Below are positions 1 to 8,188 of a DNA stretch of 64,000 nt, piece by piece. The stretch spans positions 434,001-498,000 of the forward strand of contig NC_019745.1 of assembly GCF_000317555.1 (NCBI RefSeq), read 5' to 3'. The notes under the pieces were generated by a model that was given only the letters and a program-made list of their open reading frames with translations, did no database searches and had not been told where the DNA came from. Both the position numbers and the translations under genes were made by a program. The first letter of the stretch is position 1, and every line of letters begins with the position of its first letter. This DNA is from Gloeocapsa sp. PCC 7428. GTDB lineage: Bacteria > Cyanobacteriota > Cyanobacteriia > Cyanobacteriales > Chroococcidiopsidaceae.

Positions 1-284
1 CCAATGCCGAATTAATGGAACTACTATCACCAATATTACGTGCAGACTTTGCAGTAGTTGAAACTTATGTCTATACAAAAGAATCGCCGCTAAATTGTCC
101 AATTACAGCGTTTGGCGGATTACAAGATCCAGAAACAAATTTAACTGAACTAGAAGCTTGGCAACAACAAACAATTGCAGCCTTTTCTGTGGAAATGTTT
201 CCTGGCGATCATTTCTTTTTGCATTCTGCTGAAGATCTGCTATTACATAGTATTAAAAAATCTTTGCAGATAGGTAATAGGTAA
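1..284 (+). CDS. Type II thioesterase (NRPS/PKS editing), C-terminal fragment
   Basis: The 5' part lies outside the window; the frame is open from base 3. The visible ~93 residues resemble the C-terminus of GrsT/SrfAD-type external thioesterases: an ELMELLSPILRADFAVVETY segment, then a P-I-x-AFGG stretch, a W/QQQT helix, and F-PGDHFFL, in which His is the expected catalytic histidine of the alpha/beta-hydrolase triad. The Ser nucleophile would be upstream. Such enzymes remove misprimed acyl groups from carrier proteins of peptide and polyketide synthases. The phosphopantetheinyl transferase that starts 26 bp downstream on the same strand, which would activate those carrier proteins, supports this role. 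The family call is fairly secure; the product pathway cannot be seen. Confidence 0.78.
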   Translation, partial: NAELMELLSPILRADFAVVETYVYTKESPLNCPITAFGGLQDPETNLTELEAWQQQTIAAFSVEMFPGDHFFLHSAEDLLLHSIKKSLQIGNR

Positions 285-310
285 TTGGTAATAGCGAAGT
301 ACGATATTGA

Positions 311-1072
311 ATGAATACTGCTGAGTTGTGGGTGAATCCACCGTCAAATCTTACTTTATCTGGTAACGAAGTTCACGTGTGGCGTGTGGCTTTAGATGTT
401 GATGCAACGATTGTTTGCAGTCTTTTTAGTACTTTGTGCGCTACAGAACAGCAGCGAGCCGAACGTTTTTATTTACAATTACACCGCGATCGCTTTATTG
501 TTGGTCGTGGAGTACTCCGACAAATTCTCGCAAACTATCTCCAGATTCAACCCAACGAAATTAACTTTAGCTACAACGCCTACGGTAAACCAAGTCTTGT
601 TGTCGCCAATCAAGAACCGTTACGCTTCAACTTATCGCATTCACAGGAACTCGCCTTAATTGCAGTTACGCAAAATTGTGATGTTGGAGTCGATCTTGAA
701 TGCATTCGCAATGATTTTCCCTGTCAAGAAATTGCAGCAAGATTCTTTTCACCAACCGAAGTAGCAGTACTGCGATCGCTTCCGCTACATCTACAAACAA
801 CTGCGTTTTTCACCTGTTGGACGCGCAAAGAAGCCTTTATCAAAGCGACAGGAAAAGGGTTATCATTACCATTAGACAAATTTGATGTTTCATGCCTTCC
901 AGGAGAACCTGCGAAATTACTCTACACCGCTTGGGATGAATCTGAAGTTCAGCGCTGGACACTGCAAGAAATTATTCCTGATGCTGGATATATGGGGGCG
1001 TTAGCTGTAGCAGGAAAAAATTGGCACTTGAACCAGTATCAGTTTTCTTGGTCAGAGAAACGCAACTTGTAA
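311..1072 (+). CDS. 4'-phosphopantetheinyl transferase, Sfp/HetI type
   Basis: A 253-residue protein that would transfer the 4'-phosphopantetheine arm of CoA onto a serine of carrier proteins. Sfp-family landmarks are present in order: FNLSHS (residues 106-111), GVDLE (126-130, with the metal-binding Asp and Glu) and WTRKEAFIKATG (170-181, with the catalytic Lys/Glu). Length fits the Sfp/HetI class of about 230-250 residues rather than the short AcpS class. It follows a type II thioesterase fragment on the same strand after a 26-bp gap, so it probably belongs to the end of a natural-product gene cluster. Cyanobacteria often use one such enzyme for both fatty-acid and secondary-metabolite carriers, so a housekeeping role is also possible. 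Confidence 0.9.
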   Translation: MNTAELWVNPPSNLTLSGNEVHVWRVALDVDATIVCSLFSTLCATEQQRAERFYLQLHRDRFIVGRGVLRQILANYLQIQPNEINFSYNAYGKPSLVVANQEPLRFNLSHSQELALIAVTQNCDVGVDLECIRNDFPCQEIAARFFSPTEVAVLRSLPLHLQTTAFFTCWTRKEAFIKATGKGLSLPLDKFDVSCLPGEPAKLLYTAWDESEVQRWTLQEIIPDAGYMGALAVAGKNWHLNQYQFSWSEKRNL

Positions 1073-1167
1073 TAAACTGCGAAAGTGTTTTTAGTGTTGA
1101 ATTTTCAAAATACTATACACAATTTACACATCATTTATACTGGTGGCGCTGATGCGTGCGATTGCTG

Positions 1168-1968
1168 TTACTCATGTGTCTTCAATGCACGCGATCGCAT
1201 CGAGTTTGTTACAAACTGTTTTCCACACGCCTTACAGATATAGCACTGCTTCCCCCTGCGATACCCGTTTCTAGACAATTGCTGCGATTGACAATGCGGA
1301 CATTTCATTACTTTCATTACATTCTCTAACCGATTGTCACCCATATACGGTTCTAGATATGACACAAACAACTCCTCAATTTGTTGCGTGAGTTGTTGCC
1401 GATGCTGCTGATCTGGGTTGCGAAGTGCTGCCAAAATCACGGCGTTACTACTATGAACACAAACTTCTGCAAGTAAACTGCATTGCGCCTCGTCCAAGGC
1501 TGGGTTTCGCTGCTGAAAGAGATGAGTTGCAAAATCAATAGCTTGCTGCGTCATGCTTTCGTCGATCAACTGGAAAATCTCGCGGGAACTGTAAAACTGC
1601 ACAAATACTACCCGCGACACCGGCTGTTCAAACAGTTCCACGACAGCATTCACAAGCGTGTGGATCATGTGACGTAATGGTAACTGCGTAACTTCCTGCG
1701 TGTTGACTTGTGCCCACATTGCTTTGACTCGCTCAATATGCCGTAATTCCATTGCCCGAAAAATGGCAGCTTTATCGGGAAAAAACTGATATAAAGAGCC
1801 GATCGCTGTCTTTGCTTTTGCCGCAATCTGATGAGTCGTTGCTGCTGCGTAACCCACTTCATCAAATACCGCCGCTGCCGCATCCAAGATTTTTTCAACC
1901 CGTTCTTTACCACGCTGTTGTTTAGGTTGACGGCGCAAACTTCTTGACGAATGCGAGGATTTTGTCAT
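1168..1968 (-). CDS. TetR-family regulator with IS1-like zinc-ribbon tail
   Basis: 266 residues. Residues ~22-68 form a TetR-type helix-turn-helix (ILDAAAAVFDEVGYAAATTH, then GSLYQFFPDKAAIF). Residues ~75-210 are the usual variable all-helical ligand domain. A normal TetR protein would end near residue 215. Here the frame continues into a 46-residue segment (221-266) that begins with its own Met and has two CxxC pairs (CPHC and CKAC) around NGYRRGKQCYIC, typical of the N-terminal zinc ribbon of IS1/InsA-like transposases. It is divergent from the Rieske oxygenase gene, with only about 53 bp between the starts, so it probably regulates that gene. The TetR call is secure. Whether the tail is functional or a captured IS remnant cannot be told from sequence. 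Confidence 0.85.
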   Translation of the reverse strand: MTKSSHSSRSLRRQPKQQRGKERVEKILDAAAAVFDEVGYAAATTHQIAAKAKTAIGSLYQFFPDKAAIFRAMELRHIERVKAMWAQVNTQEVTQLPLRHMIHTLVNAVVELFEQPVSRVVFVQFYSSREIFQLIDESMTQQAIDFATHLFQQRNPALDEAQCSLLAEVCVHSSNAVILAALRNPDQQHRQQLTQQIEELFVSYLEPYMGDNRLENVMKVMKCPHCQSQQLSRNGYRRGKQCYICKACGKQFVTNSMRSRALKTHE

Positions 1969-2021
1969 ATTCTATAAACACGACGAATTCCTCACAATTT
2001 TATATCAAGCGGAGTAACATC

Positions 2022-3020
2022 ATGTCGTCAATGCTTCCTGGCGCACCTTGGTTGTTGGCGCATAAGTCGATGTTGTCAATGCAACCGCGTAAAATATCTT
2101 TGTATGGTATTGATTACGTAATGTGGAAGGATGTTGGGGGAAATGTTCATGCATTGCCTAATGCTTGTCCGCATATGGGAGCAATGCTATCAGAAGGATG
2201 GTGTGAAATCCAAAGTGATGGCACAAGTGCGATCGTTTGCCCGTTTCATGCTTTGAAATTTGATGCAGAAGGCTGCACAGTTTTACCTGGGCCGAATAAA
2301 AAAACGTTACCGCAACTCAATCCTTTATCCCTGATTATTCAAGGCGATTTTATTTGGTCTTATGGCGGATATGAACCAAAAATACCGATTCCCGCTGTCC
2401 TCAATGAGATTGCCAAGACCTATGACTTTATTGGGCATACAGCAGATGCGAGTGTTGAAACAGATTTGCTGACCATGCTGCTGATTATGCACGATTACAA
2501 TCATCAAAATGGGACTCACCGCGATTTGTTTCAAATTACCGAAGTAGAATTTCATCGATTTGTTGATAACGGGCATCATTCCCATGCGTTTTATGATATG
2601 CCCACAGCACCTTATAGCTTGATTGAAAAGCTTAAGAAGCCAGATTTATTTTTATTGCCCAGCACGATTAAAGCACACCTAGAAAATCATTTTCCATCCC
2701 TTGTTATTTTTCATGGAGAAATGCCACTGGGTAAAGCGGCGCAGTGTCACATTTTTGTACCAGAAGCGGAGAATCGGACGCGAACTTACATTTTGCTGTT
2801 TGGTCAAGCTAAAAACCCTGCATTTCAGTTATTTGGCAGCACTTATCTCAAGTTTGGCAAGGTCGTCGTCGATCAAGATACGGATATTCTAGGGAAAATT
2901 TATGCAAATACGCCTCAGAAAATCAAACTCAATAATGAAGTAGGTATGGATTGGGTACGGCGTAATTTTGAGAACTTTCCTGATGTTACTGAACCTAATT
3001 TTTCAAACTTCAATTACTAG
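2022..3020 (+). CDS. Rieske [2Fe-2S] oxygenase, alpha-subunit-like
   Basis: 332 residues from ATG 2022, chosen because GGAG lies about 7 bp upstream; an earlier in-frame ATG at 1944 would overlap the divergent TetR start. The N-terminal third is a Rieske domain with CPHMGAM and CPFHALKF (CxH...CxxH cluster ligands). About 100 residues later, MHDYNHQNGTHRD has the D-x2-H-x4-H arrangement expected for the mononuclear iron site of ring-hydroxylating and related oxygenases. The substrate cannot be deduced. Families such as vanillate demethylase and pheophorbide oxygenases share this architecture. No reductase or ferredoxin gene is adjacent, so electrons probably come from general ferredoxin. Divergent transcription from a TetR gene suggests inducible expression. 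Confidence 0.82.
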   Translation: MSSMLPGAPWLLAHKSMLSMQPRKISLYGIDYVMWKDVGGNVHALPNACPHMGAMLSEGWCEIQSDGTSAIVCPFHALKFDAEGCTVLPGPNKKTLPQLNPLSLIIQGDFIWSYGGYEPKIPIPAVLNEIAKTYDFIGHTADASVETDLLTMLLIMHDYNHQNGTHRDLFQITEVEFHRFVDNGHHSHAFYDMPTAPYSLIEKLKKPDLFLLPSTIKAHLENHFPSLVIFHGEMPLGKAAQCHIFVPEAENRTRTYILLFGQAKNPAFQLFGSTYLKFGKVVVDQDTDILGKIYANTPQKIKLNNEVGMDWVRRNFENFPDVTEPNFSNFNY

Positions 3021-3144
3021 TAGGTTGATTGCAATGACAAACACGCCATTGCTAAATTCCTCAAACCGATTCGGCGCATTGCTTTTTTGTAGAACTAATG
3101 ATAAAAATCTTGTTTGAGTGTACGAAAGTATACTTTGCTTAAAT

Positions 3145-3168
3145 AGCCCTGACTTCACTCGGAGGGCT
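3145..3168 (-). terminator. Possible weak terminator of the hotdog thioesterase gene
   Basis: An inverted repeat, AGCCCT (3145-3150) and AGGGCT (3163-3168), touches the stop codon of the minus-strand gene. On the minus strand the stem is followed by ATTTAAGC, so the U-tract is weak. It is supported only by the hairpin and its position. Confidence 0.35.
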
Positions 3169-3602
3169 TAGTTGAAAGATTGAGCTTCAGTATTTGAGTC
3201 TAAATATGGGATAAACCAAGCTCTTTCTTTTAGAGAAAGCCGTCGTGGACGCATAGTTTGCTTGTCAACAAACAAGCCCTTTTGAACGCCCTCAGCTGCA
3301 AGTATCTGTTGATTGTTGTAGAAACGGAATTGCATAGTAGCAGAAGCATTGCGCAATTCAGATAGCCAAAGTTCTATTTGAACGCGATCGCCTAAATATA
3401 AAGGTGATTTATAGCTAATGTTGGTTTGCACTAAAACTGGTGCAAATCCTTGCTTGAAAATTTCATGAGTTGGCATTCCAACTGCTTCAAGCAGTTTAGT
3501 CCGTCCTATCTCCATCCAGTGAATATAAACAGCATTGTTAACGTGACCAATGAAGTCAATTTGGTAAGAGTAAATATCTAAATCAAAGGAAATTTTCTGC
3601 AT
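3168..3602 (-). CDS. Acyl-CoA thioesterase, hotdog fold (4HBT/YbgC type)
   Basis: 144 residues, the normal size for a single-hotdog thioesterase. The N-terminus has the family's active-site helix start, IDFIGHVNNAVYIHWME, with Asp followed by GHVNN as in 4-hydroxybenzoyl-CoA/YbgC thioesterases; the rest fits the five-strand sheet (SPLYLGDRVQIELWLSEL). The enzyme would hydrolyse a thioester, most likely an acyl-CoA or acyl-ACP; the substrate is unknown. The gene is divergent from a TetR regulator, and the spacer holds two 16-bp palindromes. It is therefore likely to be the target of that regulator. Cyanobacterial DHNA-CoA thioesterase belongs to the same fold, so a quinone role cannot be excluded. 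Confidence 0.8.
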   Translation of the reverse strand: MQKISFDLDIYSYQIDFIGHVNNAVYIHWMEIGRTKLLEAVGMPTHEIFKQGFAPVLVQTNISYKSPLYLGDRVQIELWLSELRNASATMQFRFYNNQQILAAEGVQKGLFVDKQTMRPRRLSLKERAWFIPYLDSNTEAQSFN

Positions 3603-3640
3603 AGTCTACTCTCAATCAACGGAAATCAGGCATTTAATAA

Positions 3641-3683
3641 GTCACTACTCAGTGACACACTATCATAGTCACCAGTAAGTGAC
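3641..3683. promoter_or_regulatory. Two palindromic operator candidates between thioesterase and TetR genes
   Basis: Two 16-bp imperfect palindromes of the form GTCAC-N6-GTGAC lie at 3641-3656 (GTCACTACTCAGTGAC) and 3668-3683 (GTCACCAGTAAGTGAC), 27 bp start to start. They sit between divergent starts at 3602 and 3703. Size, symmetry and place match TetR-family operators, so autoregulation plus control of the thioesterase is the simple reading. Confidence 0.7.
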
Positions 3684-3702
3684 AACCAGGTAACAAACGT
3701 TA

Positions 3703-4311
3703 ATGGCTCGTAACAAAGAGGAAACAAAAGCTCGAATTTTGGCAGCAGTCGGCAAGTTATTAGCTGAGTCTGGATTTAAGCAATTGGGAGTAAATGCGAT
3801 CGCCCGTGAAGCAGGTGTTGATAAAGTTTTGATTTACCGATATTTTGATGGGTTACCGTCTCTACTTCAGTGTTTTGGCAAGGAGGGAGGTTATTGGATT
3901 TCACCAAGAGAGCTAATCGGTGATGAATCTACCGTTGATGCCGAGACATTAGCAGACTGGATGACCTATCTATTGCTAGGATTTCTACATGATTTAAAGA
4001 GGCGTCCGATTACACAGGAAATTCTCAGATGGGAGTTACTAGAAGGAAACGAACTAACCCGTGAATTAGCGAATGTCCGCGATCAACTAGCCCTAGACAG
4101 TTTGAAATTTCTGGAGCAAAAGGGTTCATTTCCGTTAGACAAGGATATTCCTGCAATTAGTGCTGTTTTAGTTGCAGGAGTTGTCTATTTAACACTGCGT
4201 ACTAAAGTTAGCAATATGTTTATGGGAATAGATTTTGATTCATCCACAGGTTGGAGACGAATTGAAGCAGCGTTGGAGTCAATAATTCAATCGACTATTG
4301 AAGAGAACTAA
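3703..4311 (+). CDS. TetR/AcrR-family transcriptional regulator
   Basis: 202 residues, typical of the family. The N-terminal ~50 residues hold the TetR helix-turn-helix: RILAAVGKLLAESGFKQLGV, then AIAREAGVDKVLIYRYF, including the conserved Y-RYF end. The C-terminal helical part (residues ~60-200) is the ligand and dimer domain and is too variable to assign an effector. It is divergent from the hotdog thioesterase gene with two near-identical palindromes in between, which it probably binds. Its stop codon overlaps the first bases of a MITE-like element, so that element has inserted right at the gene end or supplies the stop. Confidence 0.9.
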   Translation: MARNKEETKARILAAVGKLLAESGFKQLGVNAIAREAGVDKVLIYRYFDGLPSLLQCFGKEGGYWISPRELIGDESTVDAETLADWMTYLLLGFLHDLKRRPITQEILRWELLEGNELTRELANVRDQLALDSLKFLEQKGSFPLDKDIPAISAVLVAGVVYLTLRTKVSNMFMGIDFDSSTGWRRIEAALESIIQSTIEEN

Positions 4312-4400
4312 TATCGTTTCGGCTTAAAGTCCTACAAATCGACCGCAGAGGGGCAAAGGAGAAATTAATTGTAGTTCTTATTTAGAGAAATGGTATAATA
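4310..4400. repeat. MITE-like foldback element, short copy
   Basis: About 90 bp that aligns at both ends with a longer element at 55191-55370. The left end shares AATATC-TTTC, a TT-AAGT block and CTACAAAT. The right end shares AGGAGAAAT and TTATTTAG-GAAATGGT. The two ends are imperfect inverted repeats of each other. No coding capacity, so it would need a transposase in trans. Confidence 0.6.
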
Positions 4401-4532
4401 CATTAACTTATCTATGACATATAGAGTACTCGCGCAAGAGGTCTATTCGCCTTTTTTTGGTAATCTCATCAGGTAGACCAACTGATAGCTGAAATAGTAT
4501 AGTTTGGTATAACTAATAGTAAGGAAGATTAA

Positions 4533-4712
4533 TTGATAACAAATGAACAAGCACTGAAGGCTGTATATTTGTGTCAACTACTATCGGATATGTTTCAGCC
4601 AATCAATATATTTCGTTATGATCAAAAACTGAAAACTTTGTATATTCAAGCTGGTGTCAATGACGAACTCGCAATAGTAATCTTTGAAAATGGTCAATGG
4701 GAATTTGTCTAA
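4533..4712 (+). CDS. DUF6888-like small protein
   Basis: 59 residues, starting at TTG 4533. The start is supported by AAGGAAG at 4521-4527, 5 bp upstream, and by the absence of a closer ATG that would keep the conserved N-terminus (ITNEQALKAVYLCQLLSDMF). The sequence resembles the cyanobacterial DUF6888 family: an N-terminal helix with LCQLLSDMF, a QPINIFRYD segment and a C-terminal strand ending FENGQWEFV. Function is unknown. It ends 2 bp before the DUF6887-like gene; members of these two families commonly sit side by side in cyanobacteria, so they probably work as a pair. The ORF is certain, the family call rests on recall. Confidence 0.72.
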   Translation: MITNEQALKAVYLCQLLSDMFQPINIFRYDQKLKTLYIQAGVNDELAIVIFENGQWEFV

Positions 4713-4714
4713 AT

Positions 4715-4912
4715 ATGGCTAACATTAAAGAAATGACCGCAACTGAACTAAAACAATTCCTCTCTGTTAATAGAAATAATGATGAAGCATTTAACGAAGC
4801 CTTAAGTGAGTTGATCAATCGTAGCTCTACAACGCAGCGGTATCCAGCAGATATGACTCCAGAAGAAATAGAACAGGTTATTCGCAAACAAATTGAAAAG
4901 AATCGCAAATGA
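4715..4912 (+). CDS. DUF6887-like small protein
   Basis: 65 residues from ATG 4715; an earlier in-frame ATG at 4697 lies inside the preceding gene. The pattern MANIKEMTATELKQFL, then a loop, then YPADMTPEEIEQVIRKQIE fits the DUF6887 family: short, charged, mostly helical, no membrane segment or signal peptide. The gene starts 2 bp after the DUF6888-like gene and must be co-transcribed with it. The pair's size and tight coupling recall toxin-antitoxin or antitoxin-like modules, but no known toxin fold is visible, so no function is assigned. Confidence 0.72.
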   Translation: MANIKEMTATELKQFLSVNRNNDEAFNEALSELINRSSTTQRYPADMTPEEIEQVIRKQIEKNRK

Positions 4913-4935
4913 TTCGCTTTTTCCTGATATGCTAT

Positions 4936-7017
4936 CTATATTCTAAAAATTTTGCGCTCCTCTAAGTGGGCTTGAATTTCTTGACGCGATCGCCACACTG
5001 GACGTAATTGCTTTTGTGCAAACAACGATAATTGATCGCCGTTATGCCGCGAATTGGGTTGCGTTGAATTACCATAACTATTGAGTGTCATTGCTCGAAT
5101 GGGATTAGAAAATTCAATCGCTGCAACATATGAATCGCCACCAATTGATGTAAAACTGCCGTCTTTTTGAGGTGCAAACCAGACTGTGCGAAACACGCCC
5201 AAATCGTCAAAACCACCATTACCAGGTAACTTTTGATTTCTGTACTCTAATTGAAAAACATCTCCCCAGCGGACATTCAATGCACCATACGTCTGTTCTA
5301 GTTTGCTAGCCGCCGTTTCTAAAGCTTTAACCGCATTTTGCGGATTCGCTAGCCCATGCGGTGTAGTCAAGGGGGAATCAGCTTGCCAAGGAGTTGCAAA
5401 CACTTCAGGAAATTTGACTTCTTGCGTCCACGCTGCGAATAATACTGCGCCTTTACTATCTGCTTCCGTTTGCCGATCCCAAGCTTCCAGAACATCCGCC
5501 GCCTGACGCGCCAATTCATTACCATACTGACGCGCCACTGCAATCAAATCGGCGATTAGGCGATCGCCCAACTCCATGCGCGTTGAGTGCTTGTATTGCA
5601 CCATCTCCTCAAACGAAATTTGCGGATCTTCATTCAACATCCGTGCGGATCGCTGCGCCCGAAAATGCATAAATTGCGGTGCCATATATGCGGGGAATTT
5701 TGCCGGATCTAACGCTTGCGGAAATGTTGTCGTCCACGGTGGATCGTTTGCGTTTTGTAACCAACCACTTGCAGGATCGACGACTCGTGGTAAGTCTTGG
5801 TAAGGATGATACTTTGTCCATAACGTGTTTGAAGTGTCACCAGGAATGACACCCGACCAATATTTGTAATCTCCTTCACGCCGAATCGGAACTTGACCGT
5901 TAAATAAGTGCATAATGTGACCTTTACGGTCAGCATACATCACCGTAAACATGGGTAACTGCAAACGTTGCAACGCCGCTTCAAACTGCGCAAGATTTTT
6001 CGCCCGCGCCATATCCCACCATTGTTCTAGTACGCCTGGTTGATCCAACCCGACAACGCGTAACGCCACTGATTTACCATTGGGTTTTGATATCACAGGT
6101 CCGTGAATTGAACGTCGTACTACGAGGGGTTGCGATCGCACGCTTCCATCAGGTTGTTTCACTCGTAGCGTTAGATTCTCTGTTTCAAACGCCTGCATCT
6201 TGCCATCAAAAAGATACCCATCATCTTGAAGTTGCAATTCGTACGCATCCCAACCATCGTGCGTGTTGACAGTATACGTCCACCCCAAATTATTATTGAA
6301 TGCGATCGCCAGCCCAGGAAACCCGACAAGCGTCGCGCCGTAAATATTCACACCAGGAGCCTGCAACTGTGCTTCGTACCACAAAAATCGATCCGACCAC
6401 AACAAATGTGGATTTGCAAGTAACATTGCATGACCATTTGCTGAACGCGAAGGTGCGATCGCCCAAGCATTAGAACCCGCTAAAGATCTTGTCTCCACCC
6501 CTGAAACTCGCGCCGGATTGACAACAAACGTAAAATACAGCACCCGCTGCAAGTGCGCTAACACATCTTCTGACTTAACGGGTAACACCACTTCAACATC
6601 ATCATCAATCAAATCGCCGTGTTCCTGCGCATACGTATTAATTCCCGCCGCGAACGCATCAAGATAACCTTGAAAAGTTGGACTTTGTAACTGATACCAA
6701 CGACGCGCGCGATCGGGTACACCCATCGTCAACACCCAGCGATCCGACGCTAAATAATCTTCTCCCCAATACTCCGCCGCACGTCCCCGCGCTTGTCCAT
6801 AAAGCCGCAGCAATAAATCTCCATGACTTTGCATCTGCGCCCAACCAAAAGCCTGAAATGCACCCCGCGCATCCTTAGCAAATATATGAGGAACTCCATA
6901 CGTATCCCAAAGAATCTCTGTCGCGGTTGGCAAAATTGCCCTACCATACCCGCCAACCAGCAACACAAAAATCAACGCTAAGAACGCCAGCCTAAACCGC
7001 CACAACCTCCCTTGCAT
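4936..7017 (-). CDS. Penicillin acylase family (N-terminal nucleophile) amidohydrolase
   Basis: 693 residues. Residues ~8-27 form a hydrophobic signal or anchor segment, so the enzyme is exported to the periplasm. The alpha-chain part begins ILWDTYGVPHIFA, as in penicillin/AHL acylases. S182 in AGSNAWAI is the expected N-terminal nucleophile of the beta chain, exposed after autocatalytic removal of a linker. Later motifs fit the family: NPHLLWSDRFLWYEAQL and TVNTHDGWDAYELQL, with the Asn in NDPPW about 200 residues on. It would hydrolyse amides; in cyanobacteria relatives act on acyl-homoserine lactones (AiiC-type), but the substrate here is unproven. It lies 27 bp downstream of the ABC ATPase gene on the same strand. 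Confidence 0.88.
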   Translation of the reverse strand: MQGRLWRFRLAFLALIFVLLVGGYGRAILPTATEILWDTYGVPHIFAKDARGAFQAFGWAQMQSHGDLLLRLYGQARGRAAEYWGEDYLASDRWVLTMGVPDRARRWYQLQSPTFQGYLDAFAAGINTYAQEHGDLIDDDVEVVLPVKSEDVLAHLQRVLYFTFVVNPARVSGVETRSLAGSNAWAIAPSRSANGHAMLLANPHLLWSDRFLWYEAQLQAPGVNIYGATLVGFPGLAIAFNNNLGWTYTVNTHDGWDAYELQLQDDGYLFDGKMQAFETENLTLRVKQPDGSVRSQPLVVRRSIHGPVISKPNGKSVALRVVGLDQPGVLEQWWDMARAKNLAQFEAALQRLQLPMFTVMYADRKGHIMHLFNGQVPIRREGDYKYWSGVIPGDTSNTLWTKYHPYQDLPRVVDPASGWLQNANDPPWTTTFPQALDPAKFPAYMAPQFMHFRAQRSARMLNEDPQISFEEMVQYKHSTRMELGDRLIADLIAVARQYGNELARQAADVLEAWDRQTEADSKGAVLFAAWTQEVKFPEVFATPWQADSPLTTPHGLANPQNAVKALETAASKLEQTYGALNVRWGDVFQLEYRNQKLPGNGGFDDLGVFRTVWFAPQKDGSFTSIGGDSYVAAIEFSNPIRAMTLNSYGNSTQPNSRHNGDQLSLFAQKQLRPVWRSRQEIQAHLEERKIFRI

Positions 7018-7044
7018 AAATCTCTTTGCGCCTATGTGGTTCGT

Positions 7045-7866
7045 TTAAGCGATCGCACCTCTTACCCTGCGACTCAATGGAATACACATCGGCGTTCCCG
7101 CAACCGGATCGATAATAATCCGCGAATCCAAACCAAACACCTCACGCACGACTTCCTCTGTCATAACCTCTTTAGGACTTCCGTGCGCGTAAATCCCTCC
7201 CTCTTTCAGCGCCACCAAATAATCTGCATACCGACAAGCTTGATTCAAATCGTGCAGCACCATCACCAAAGTTCTACCCTGCGTATGATTCAACTCCTGC
7301 AACAAATCTAACACCTCAATTTGGTGCGCCAAGTCTAAAAAAGTCGTCGGTTCATCCAACAGCAAAATTTCCGTATCTTGTGCTAGCGCCATTGCAATCC
7401 AGGCGCGTTGTCGTTGTCCACCCGACAGCGTATCAAGTTCGCGTTCAGCAAATTCATTCATTCCCGTGATACTTAGTGCCAATTCTACCAACCGCTCATC
7501 TTCTGGCGACCACTGCTGCAACCAACTTTGATAAGGATACCGCCCGCAAGCCACTAAATCTCGTACAGTTAAGCCCTCGGGCGCAACGGGTGATTGCGAG
7601 AGAATACCCAATTGCTTGGCAACCTCTTTGGTAGATAACTTAAACACATCCGCTGCATCGAGATAGACAGCCCCTGATTTTGGTTTGAGTAATCTTGCTA
7701 AGCCCCGTAAGAGTGTCGATTTACCACACCCATTCGCACCTACTAACGCGGTCATTTTTCCTTTGGGTATTGCCAAATCCAAGTTTTTAATAATTGTTGC
7801 TTTGTCATAAGCAAGCGTCAGGCGGCGAGTAGCGAGTCGATTTGATGAGGAAGCTTTTGAAGTCAT
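7045..7866 (-). CDS. ABC transporter ATPase, iron-siderophore/cobalamin (FecE/BtuD) type
   Basis: 273 residues from ATG 7866; a longer frame to 7932 adds an unlikely hydrophobic leader. All nucleotide-binding motifs are intact: Walker [11 protein letters not shown]-loop SQSPVAPEG, signature [17 protein letters not shown], Walker [10 protein letters not shown] and an H-loop VLHDLNQA. The [13 protein letters not shown] segment and overall length match the FecE/FhuC family, which power uptake of Fe(III)-siderophores, haem or vitamin B12. No permease or binding-protein gene is adjacent, so it must work with components encoded elsewhere. It probably forms an operon with the acylase gene that follows. 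Confidence 0.88.
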   Translation of the reverse strand: MTSKASSSNRLATRRLTLAYDKATIIKNLDLAIPKGKMTALVGANGCGKSTLLRGLARLLKPKSGAVYLDAADVFKLSTKEVAKQLGILSQSPVAPEGLTVRDLVACGRYPYQSWLQQWSPEDERLVELALSITGMNEFAERELDTLSGGQRQRAWIAMALAQDTEILLLDEPTTFLDLAHQIEVLDLLQELNHTQGRTLVMVLHDLNQACRYADYLVALKEGGIYAHGSPKEVMTEEVVREVFGLDSRIIIDPVAGTPMCIPLSRRVRGAIA

Positions 7867-8188
7867 TTTTTGCAGTTTTGCATCAACAAAGCGTTGTAGT
7901 AGTAAAGATAACCAACTACAAACAATTATCAAGTTCGTGCGTTAATCAGTCACAATATTTGTCACTTCAACGATACAGACCCTATGTTTTTTCTGTACCA
8001 TTGTCATGCAAGATAATCTCTATGAATTACTTTATACTTATTGCAAGTCATTATCAAGTTTTTTGGCAAGGCGATCGCGCAACTGGTGATATCTGCGATA
8101 AGCTCTACTAAATTCACAAATTTTCAGTACTATAAGTAACGCATCCAGGCAAAATATTAAGATGCTGTGAGCTAAAGAGCGTGGTTCT

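Noticed and set aside
1168-1308. A complete IS1-like insertion sequence at the end of the TetR gene
   Set aside because: Only the zinc-ribbon segment is visible; no transposase core (DDE/InsB part) follows in the 95 bp before the neighbouring gene.
7045-7866. A siderophore-uptake operon
   Set aside because: Only the ATPase is here; no permease, binding protein or TonB-dependent receptor lies within the neighbouring genes.
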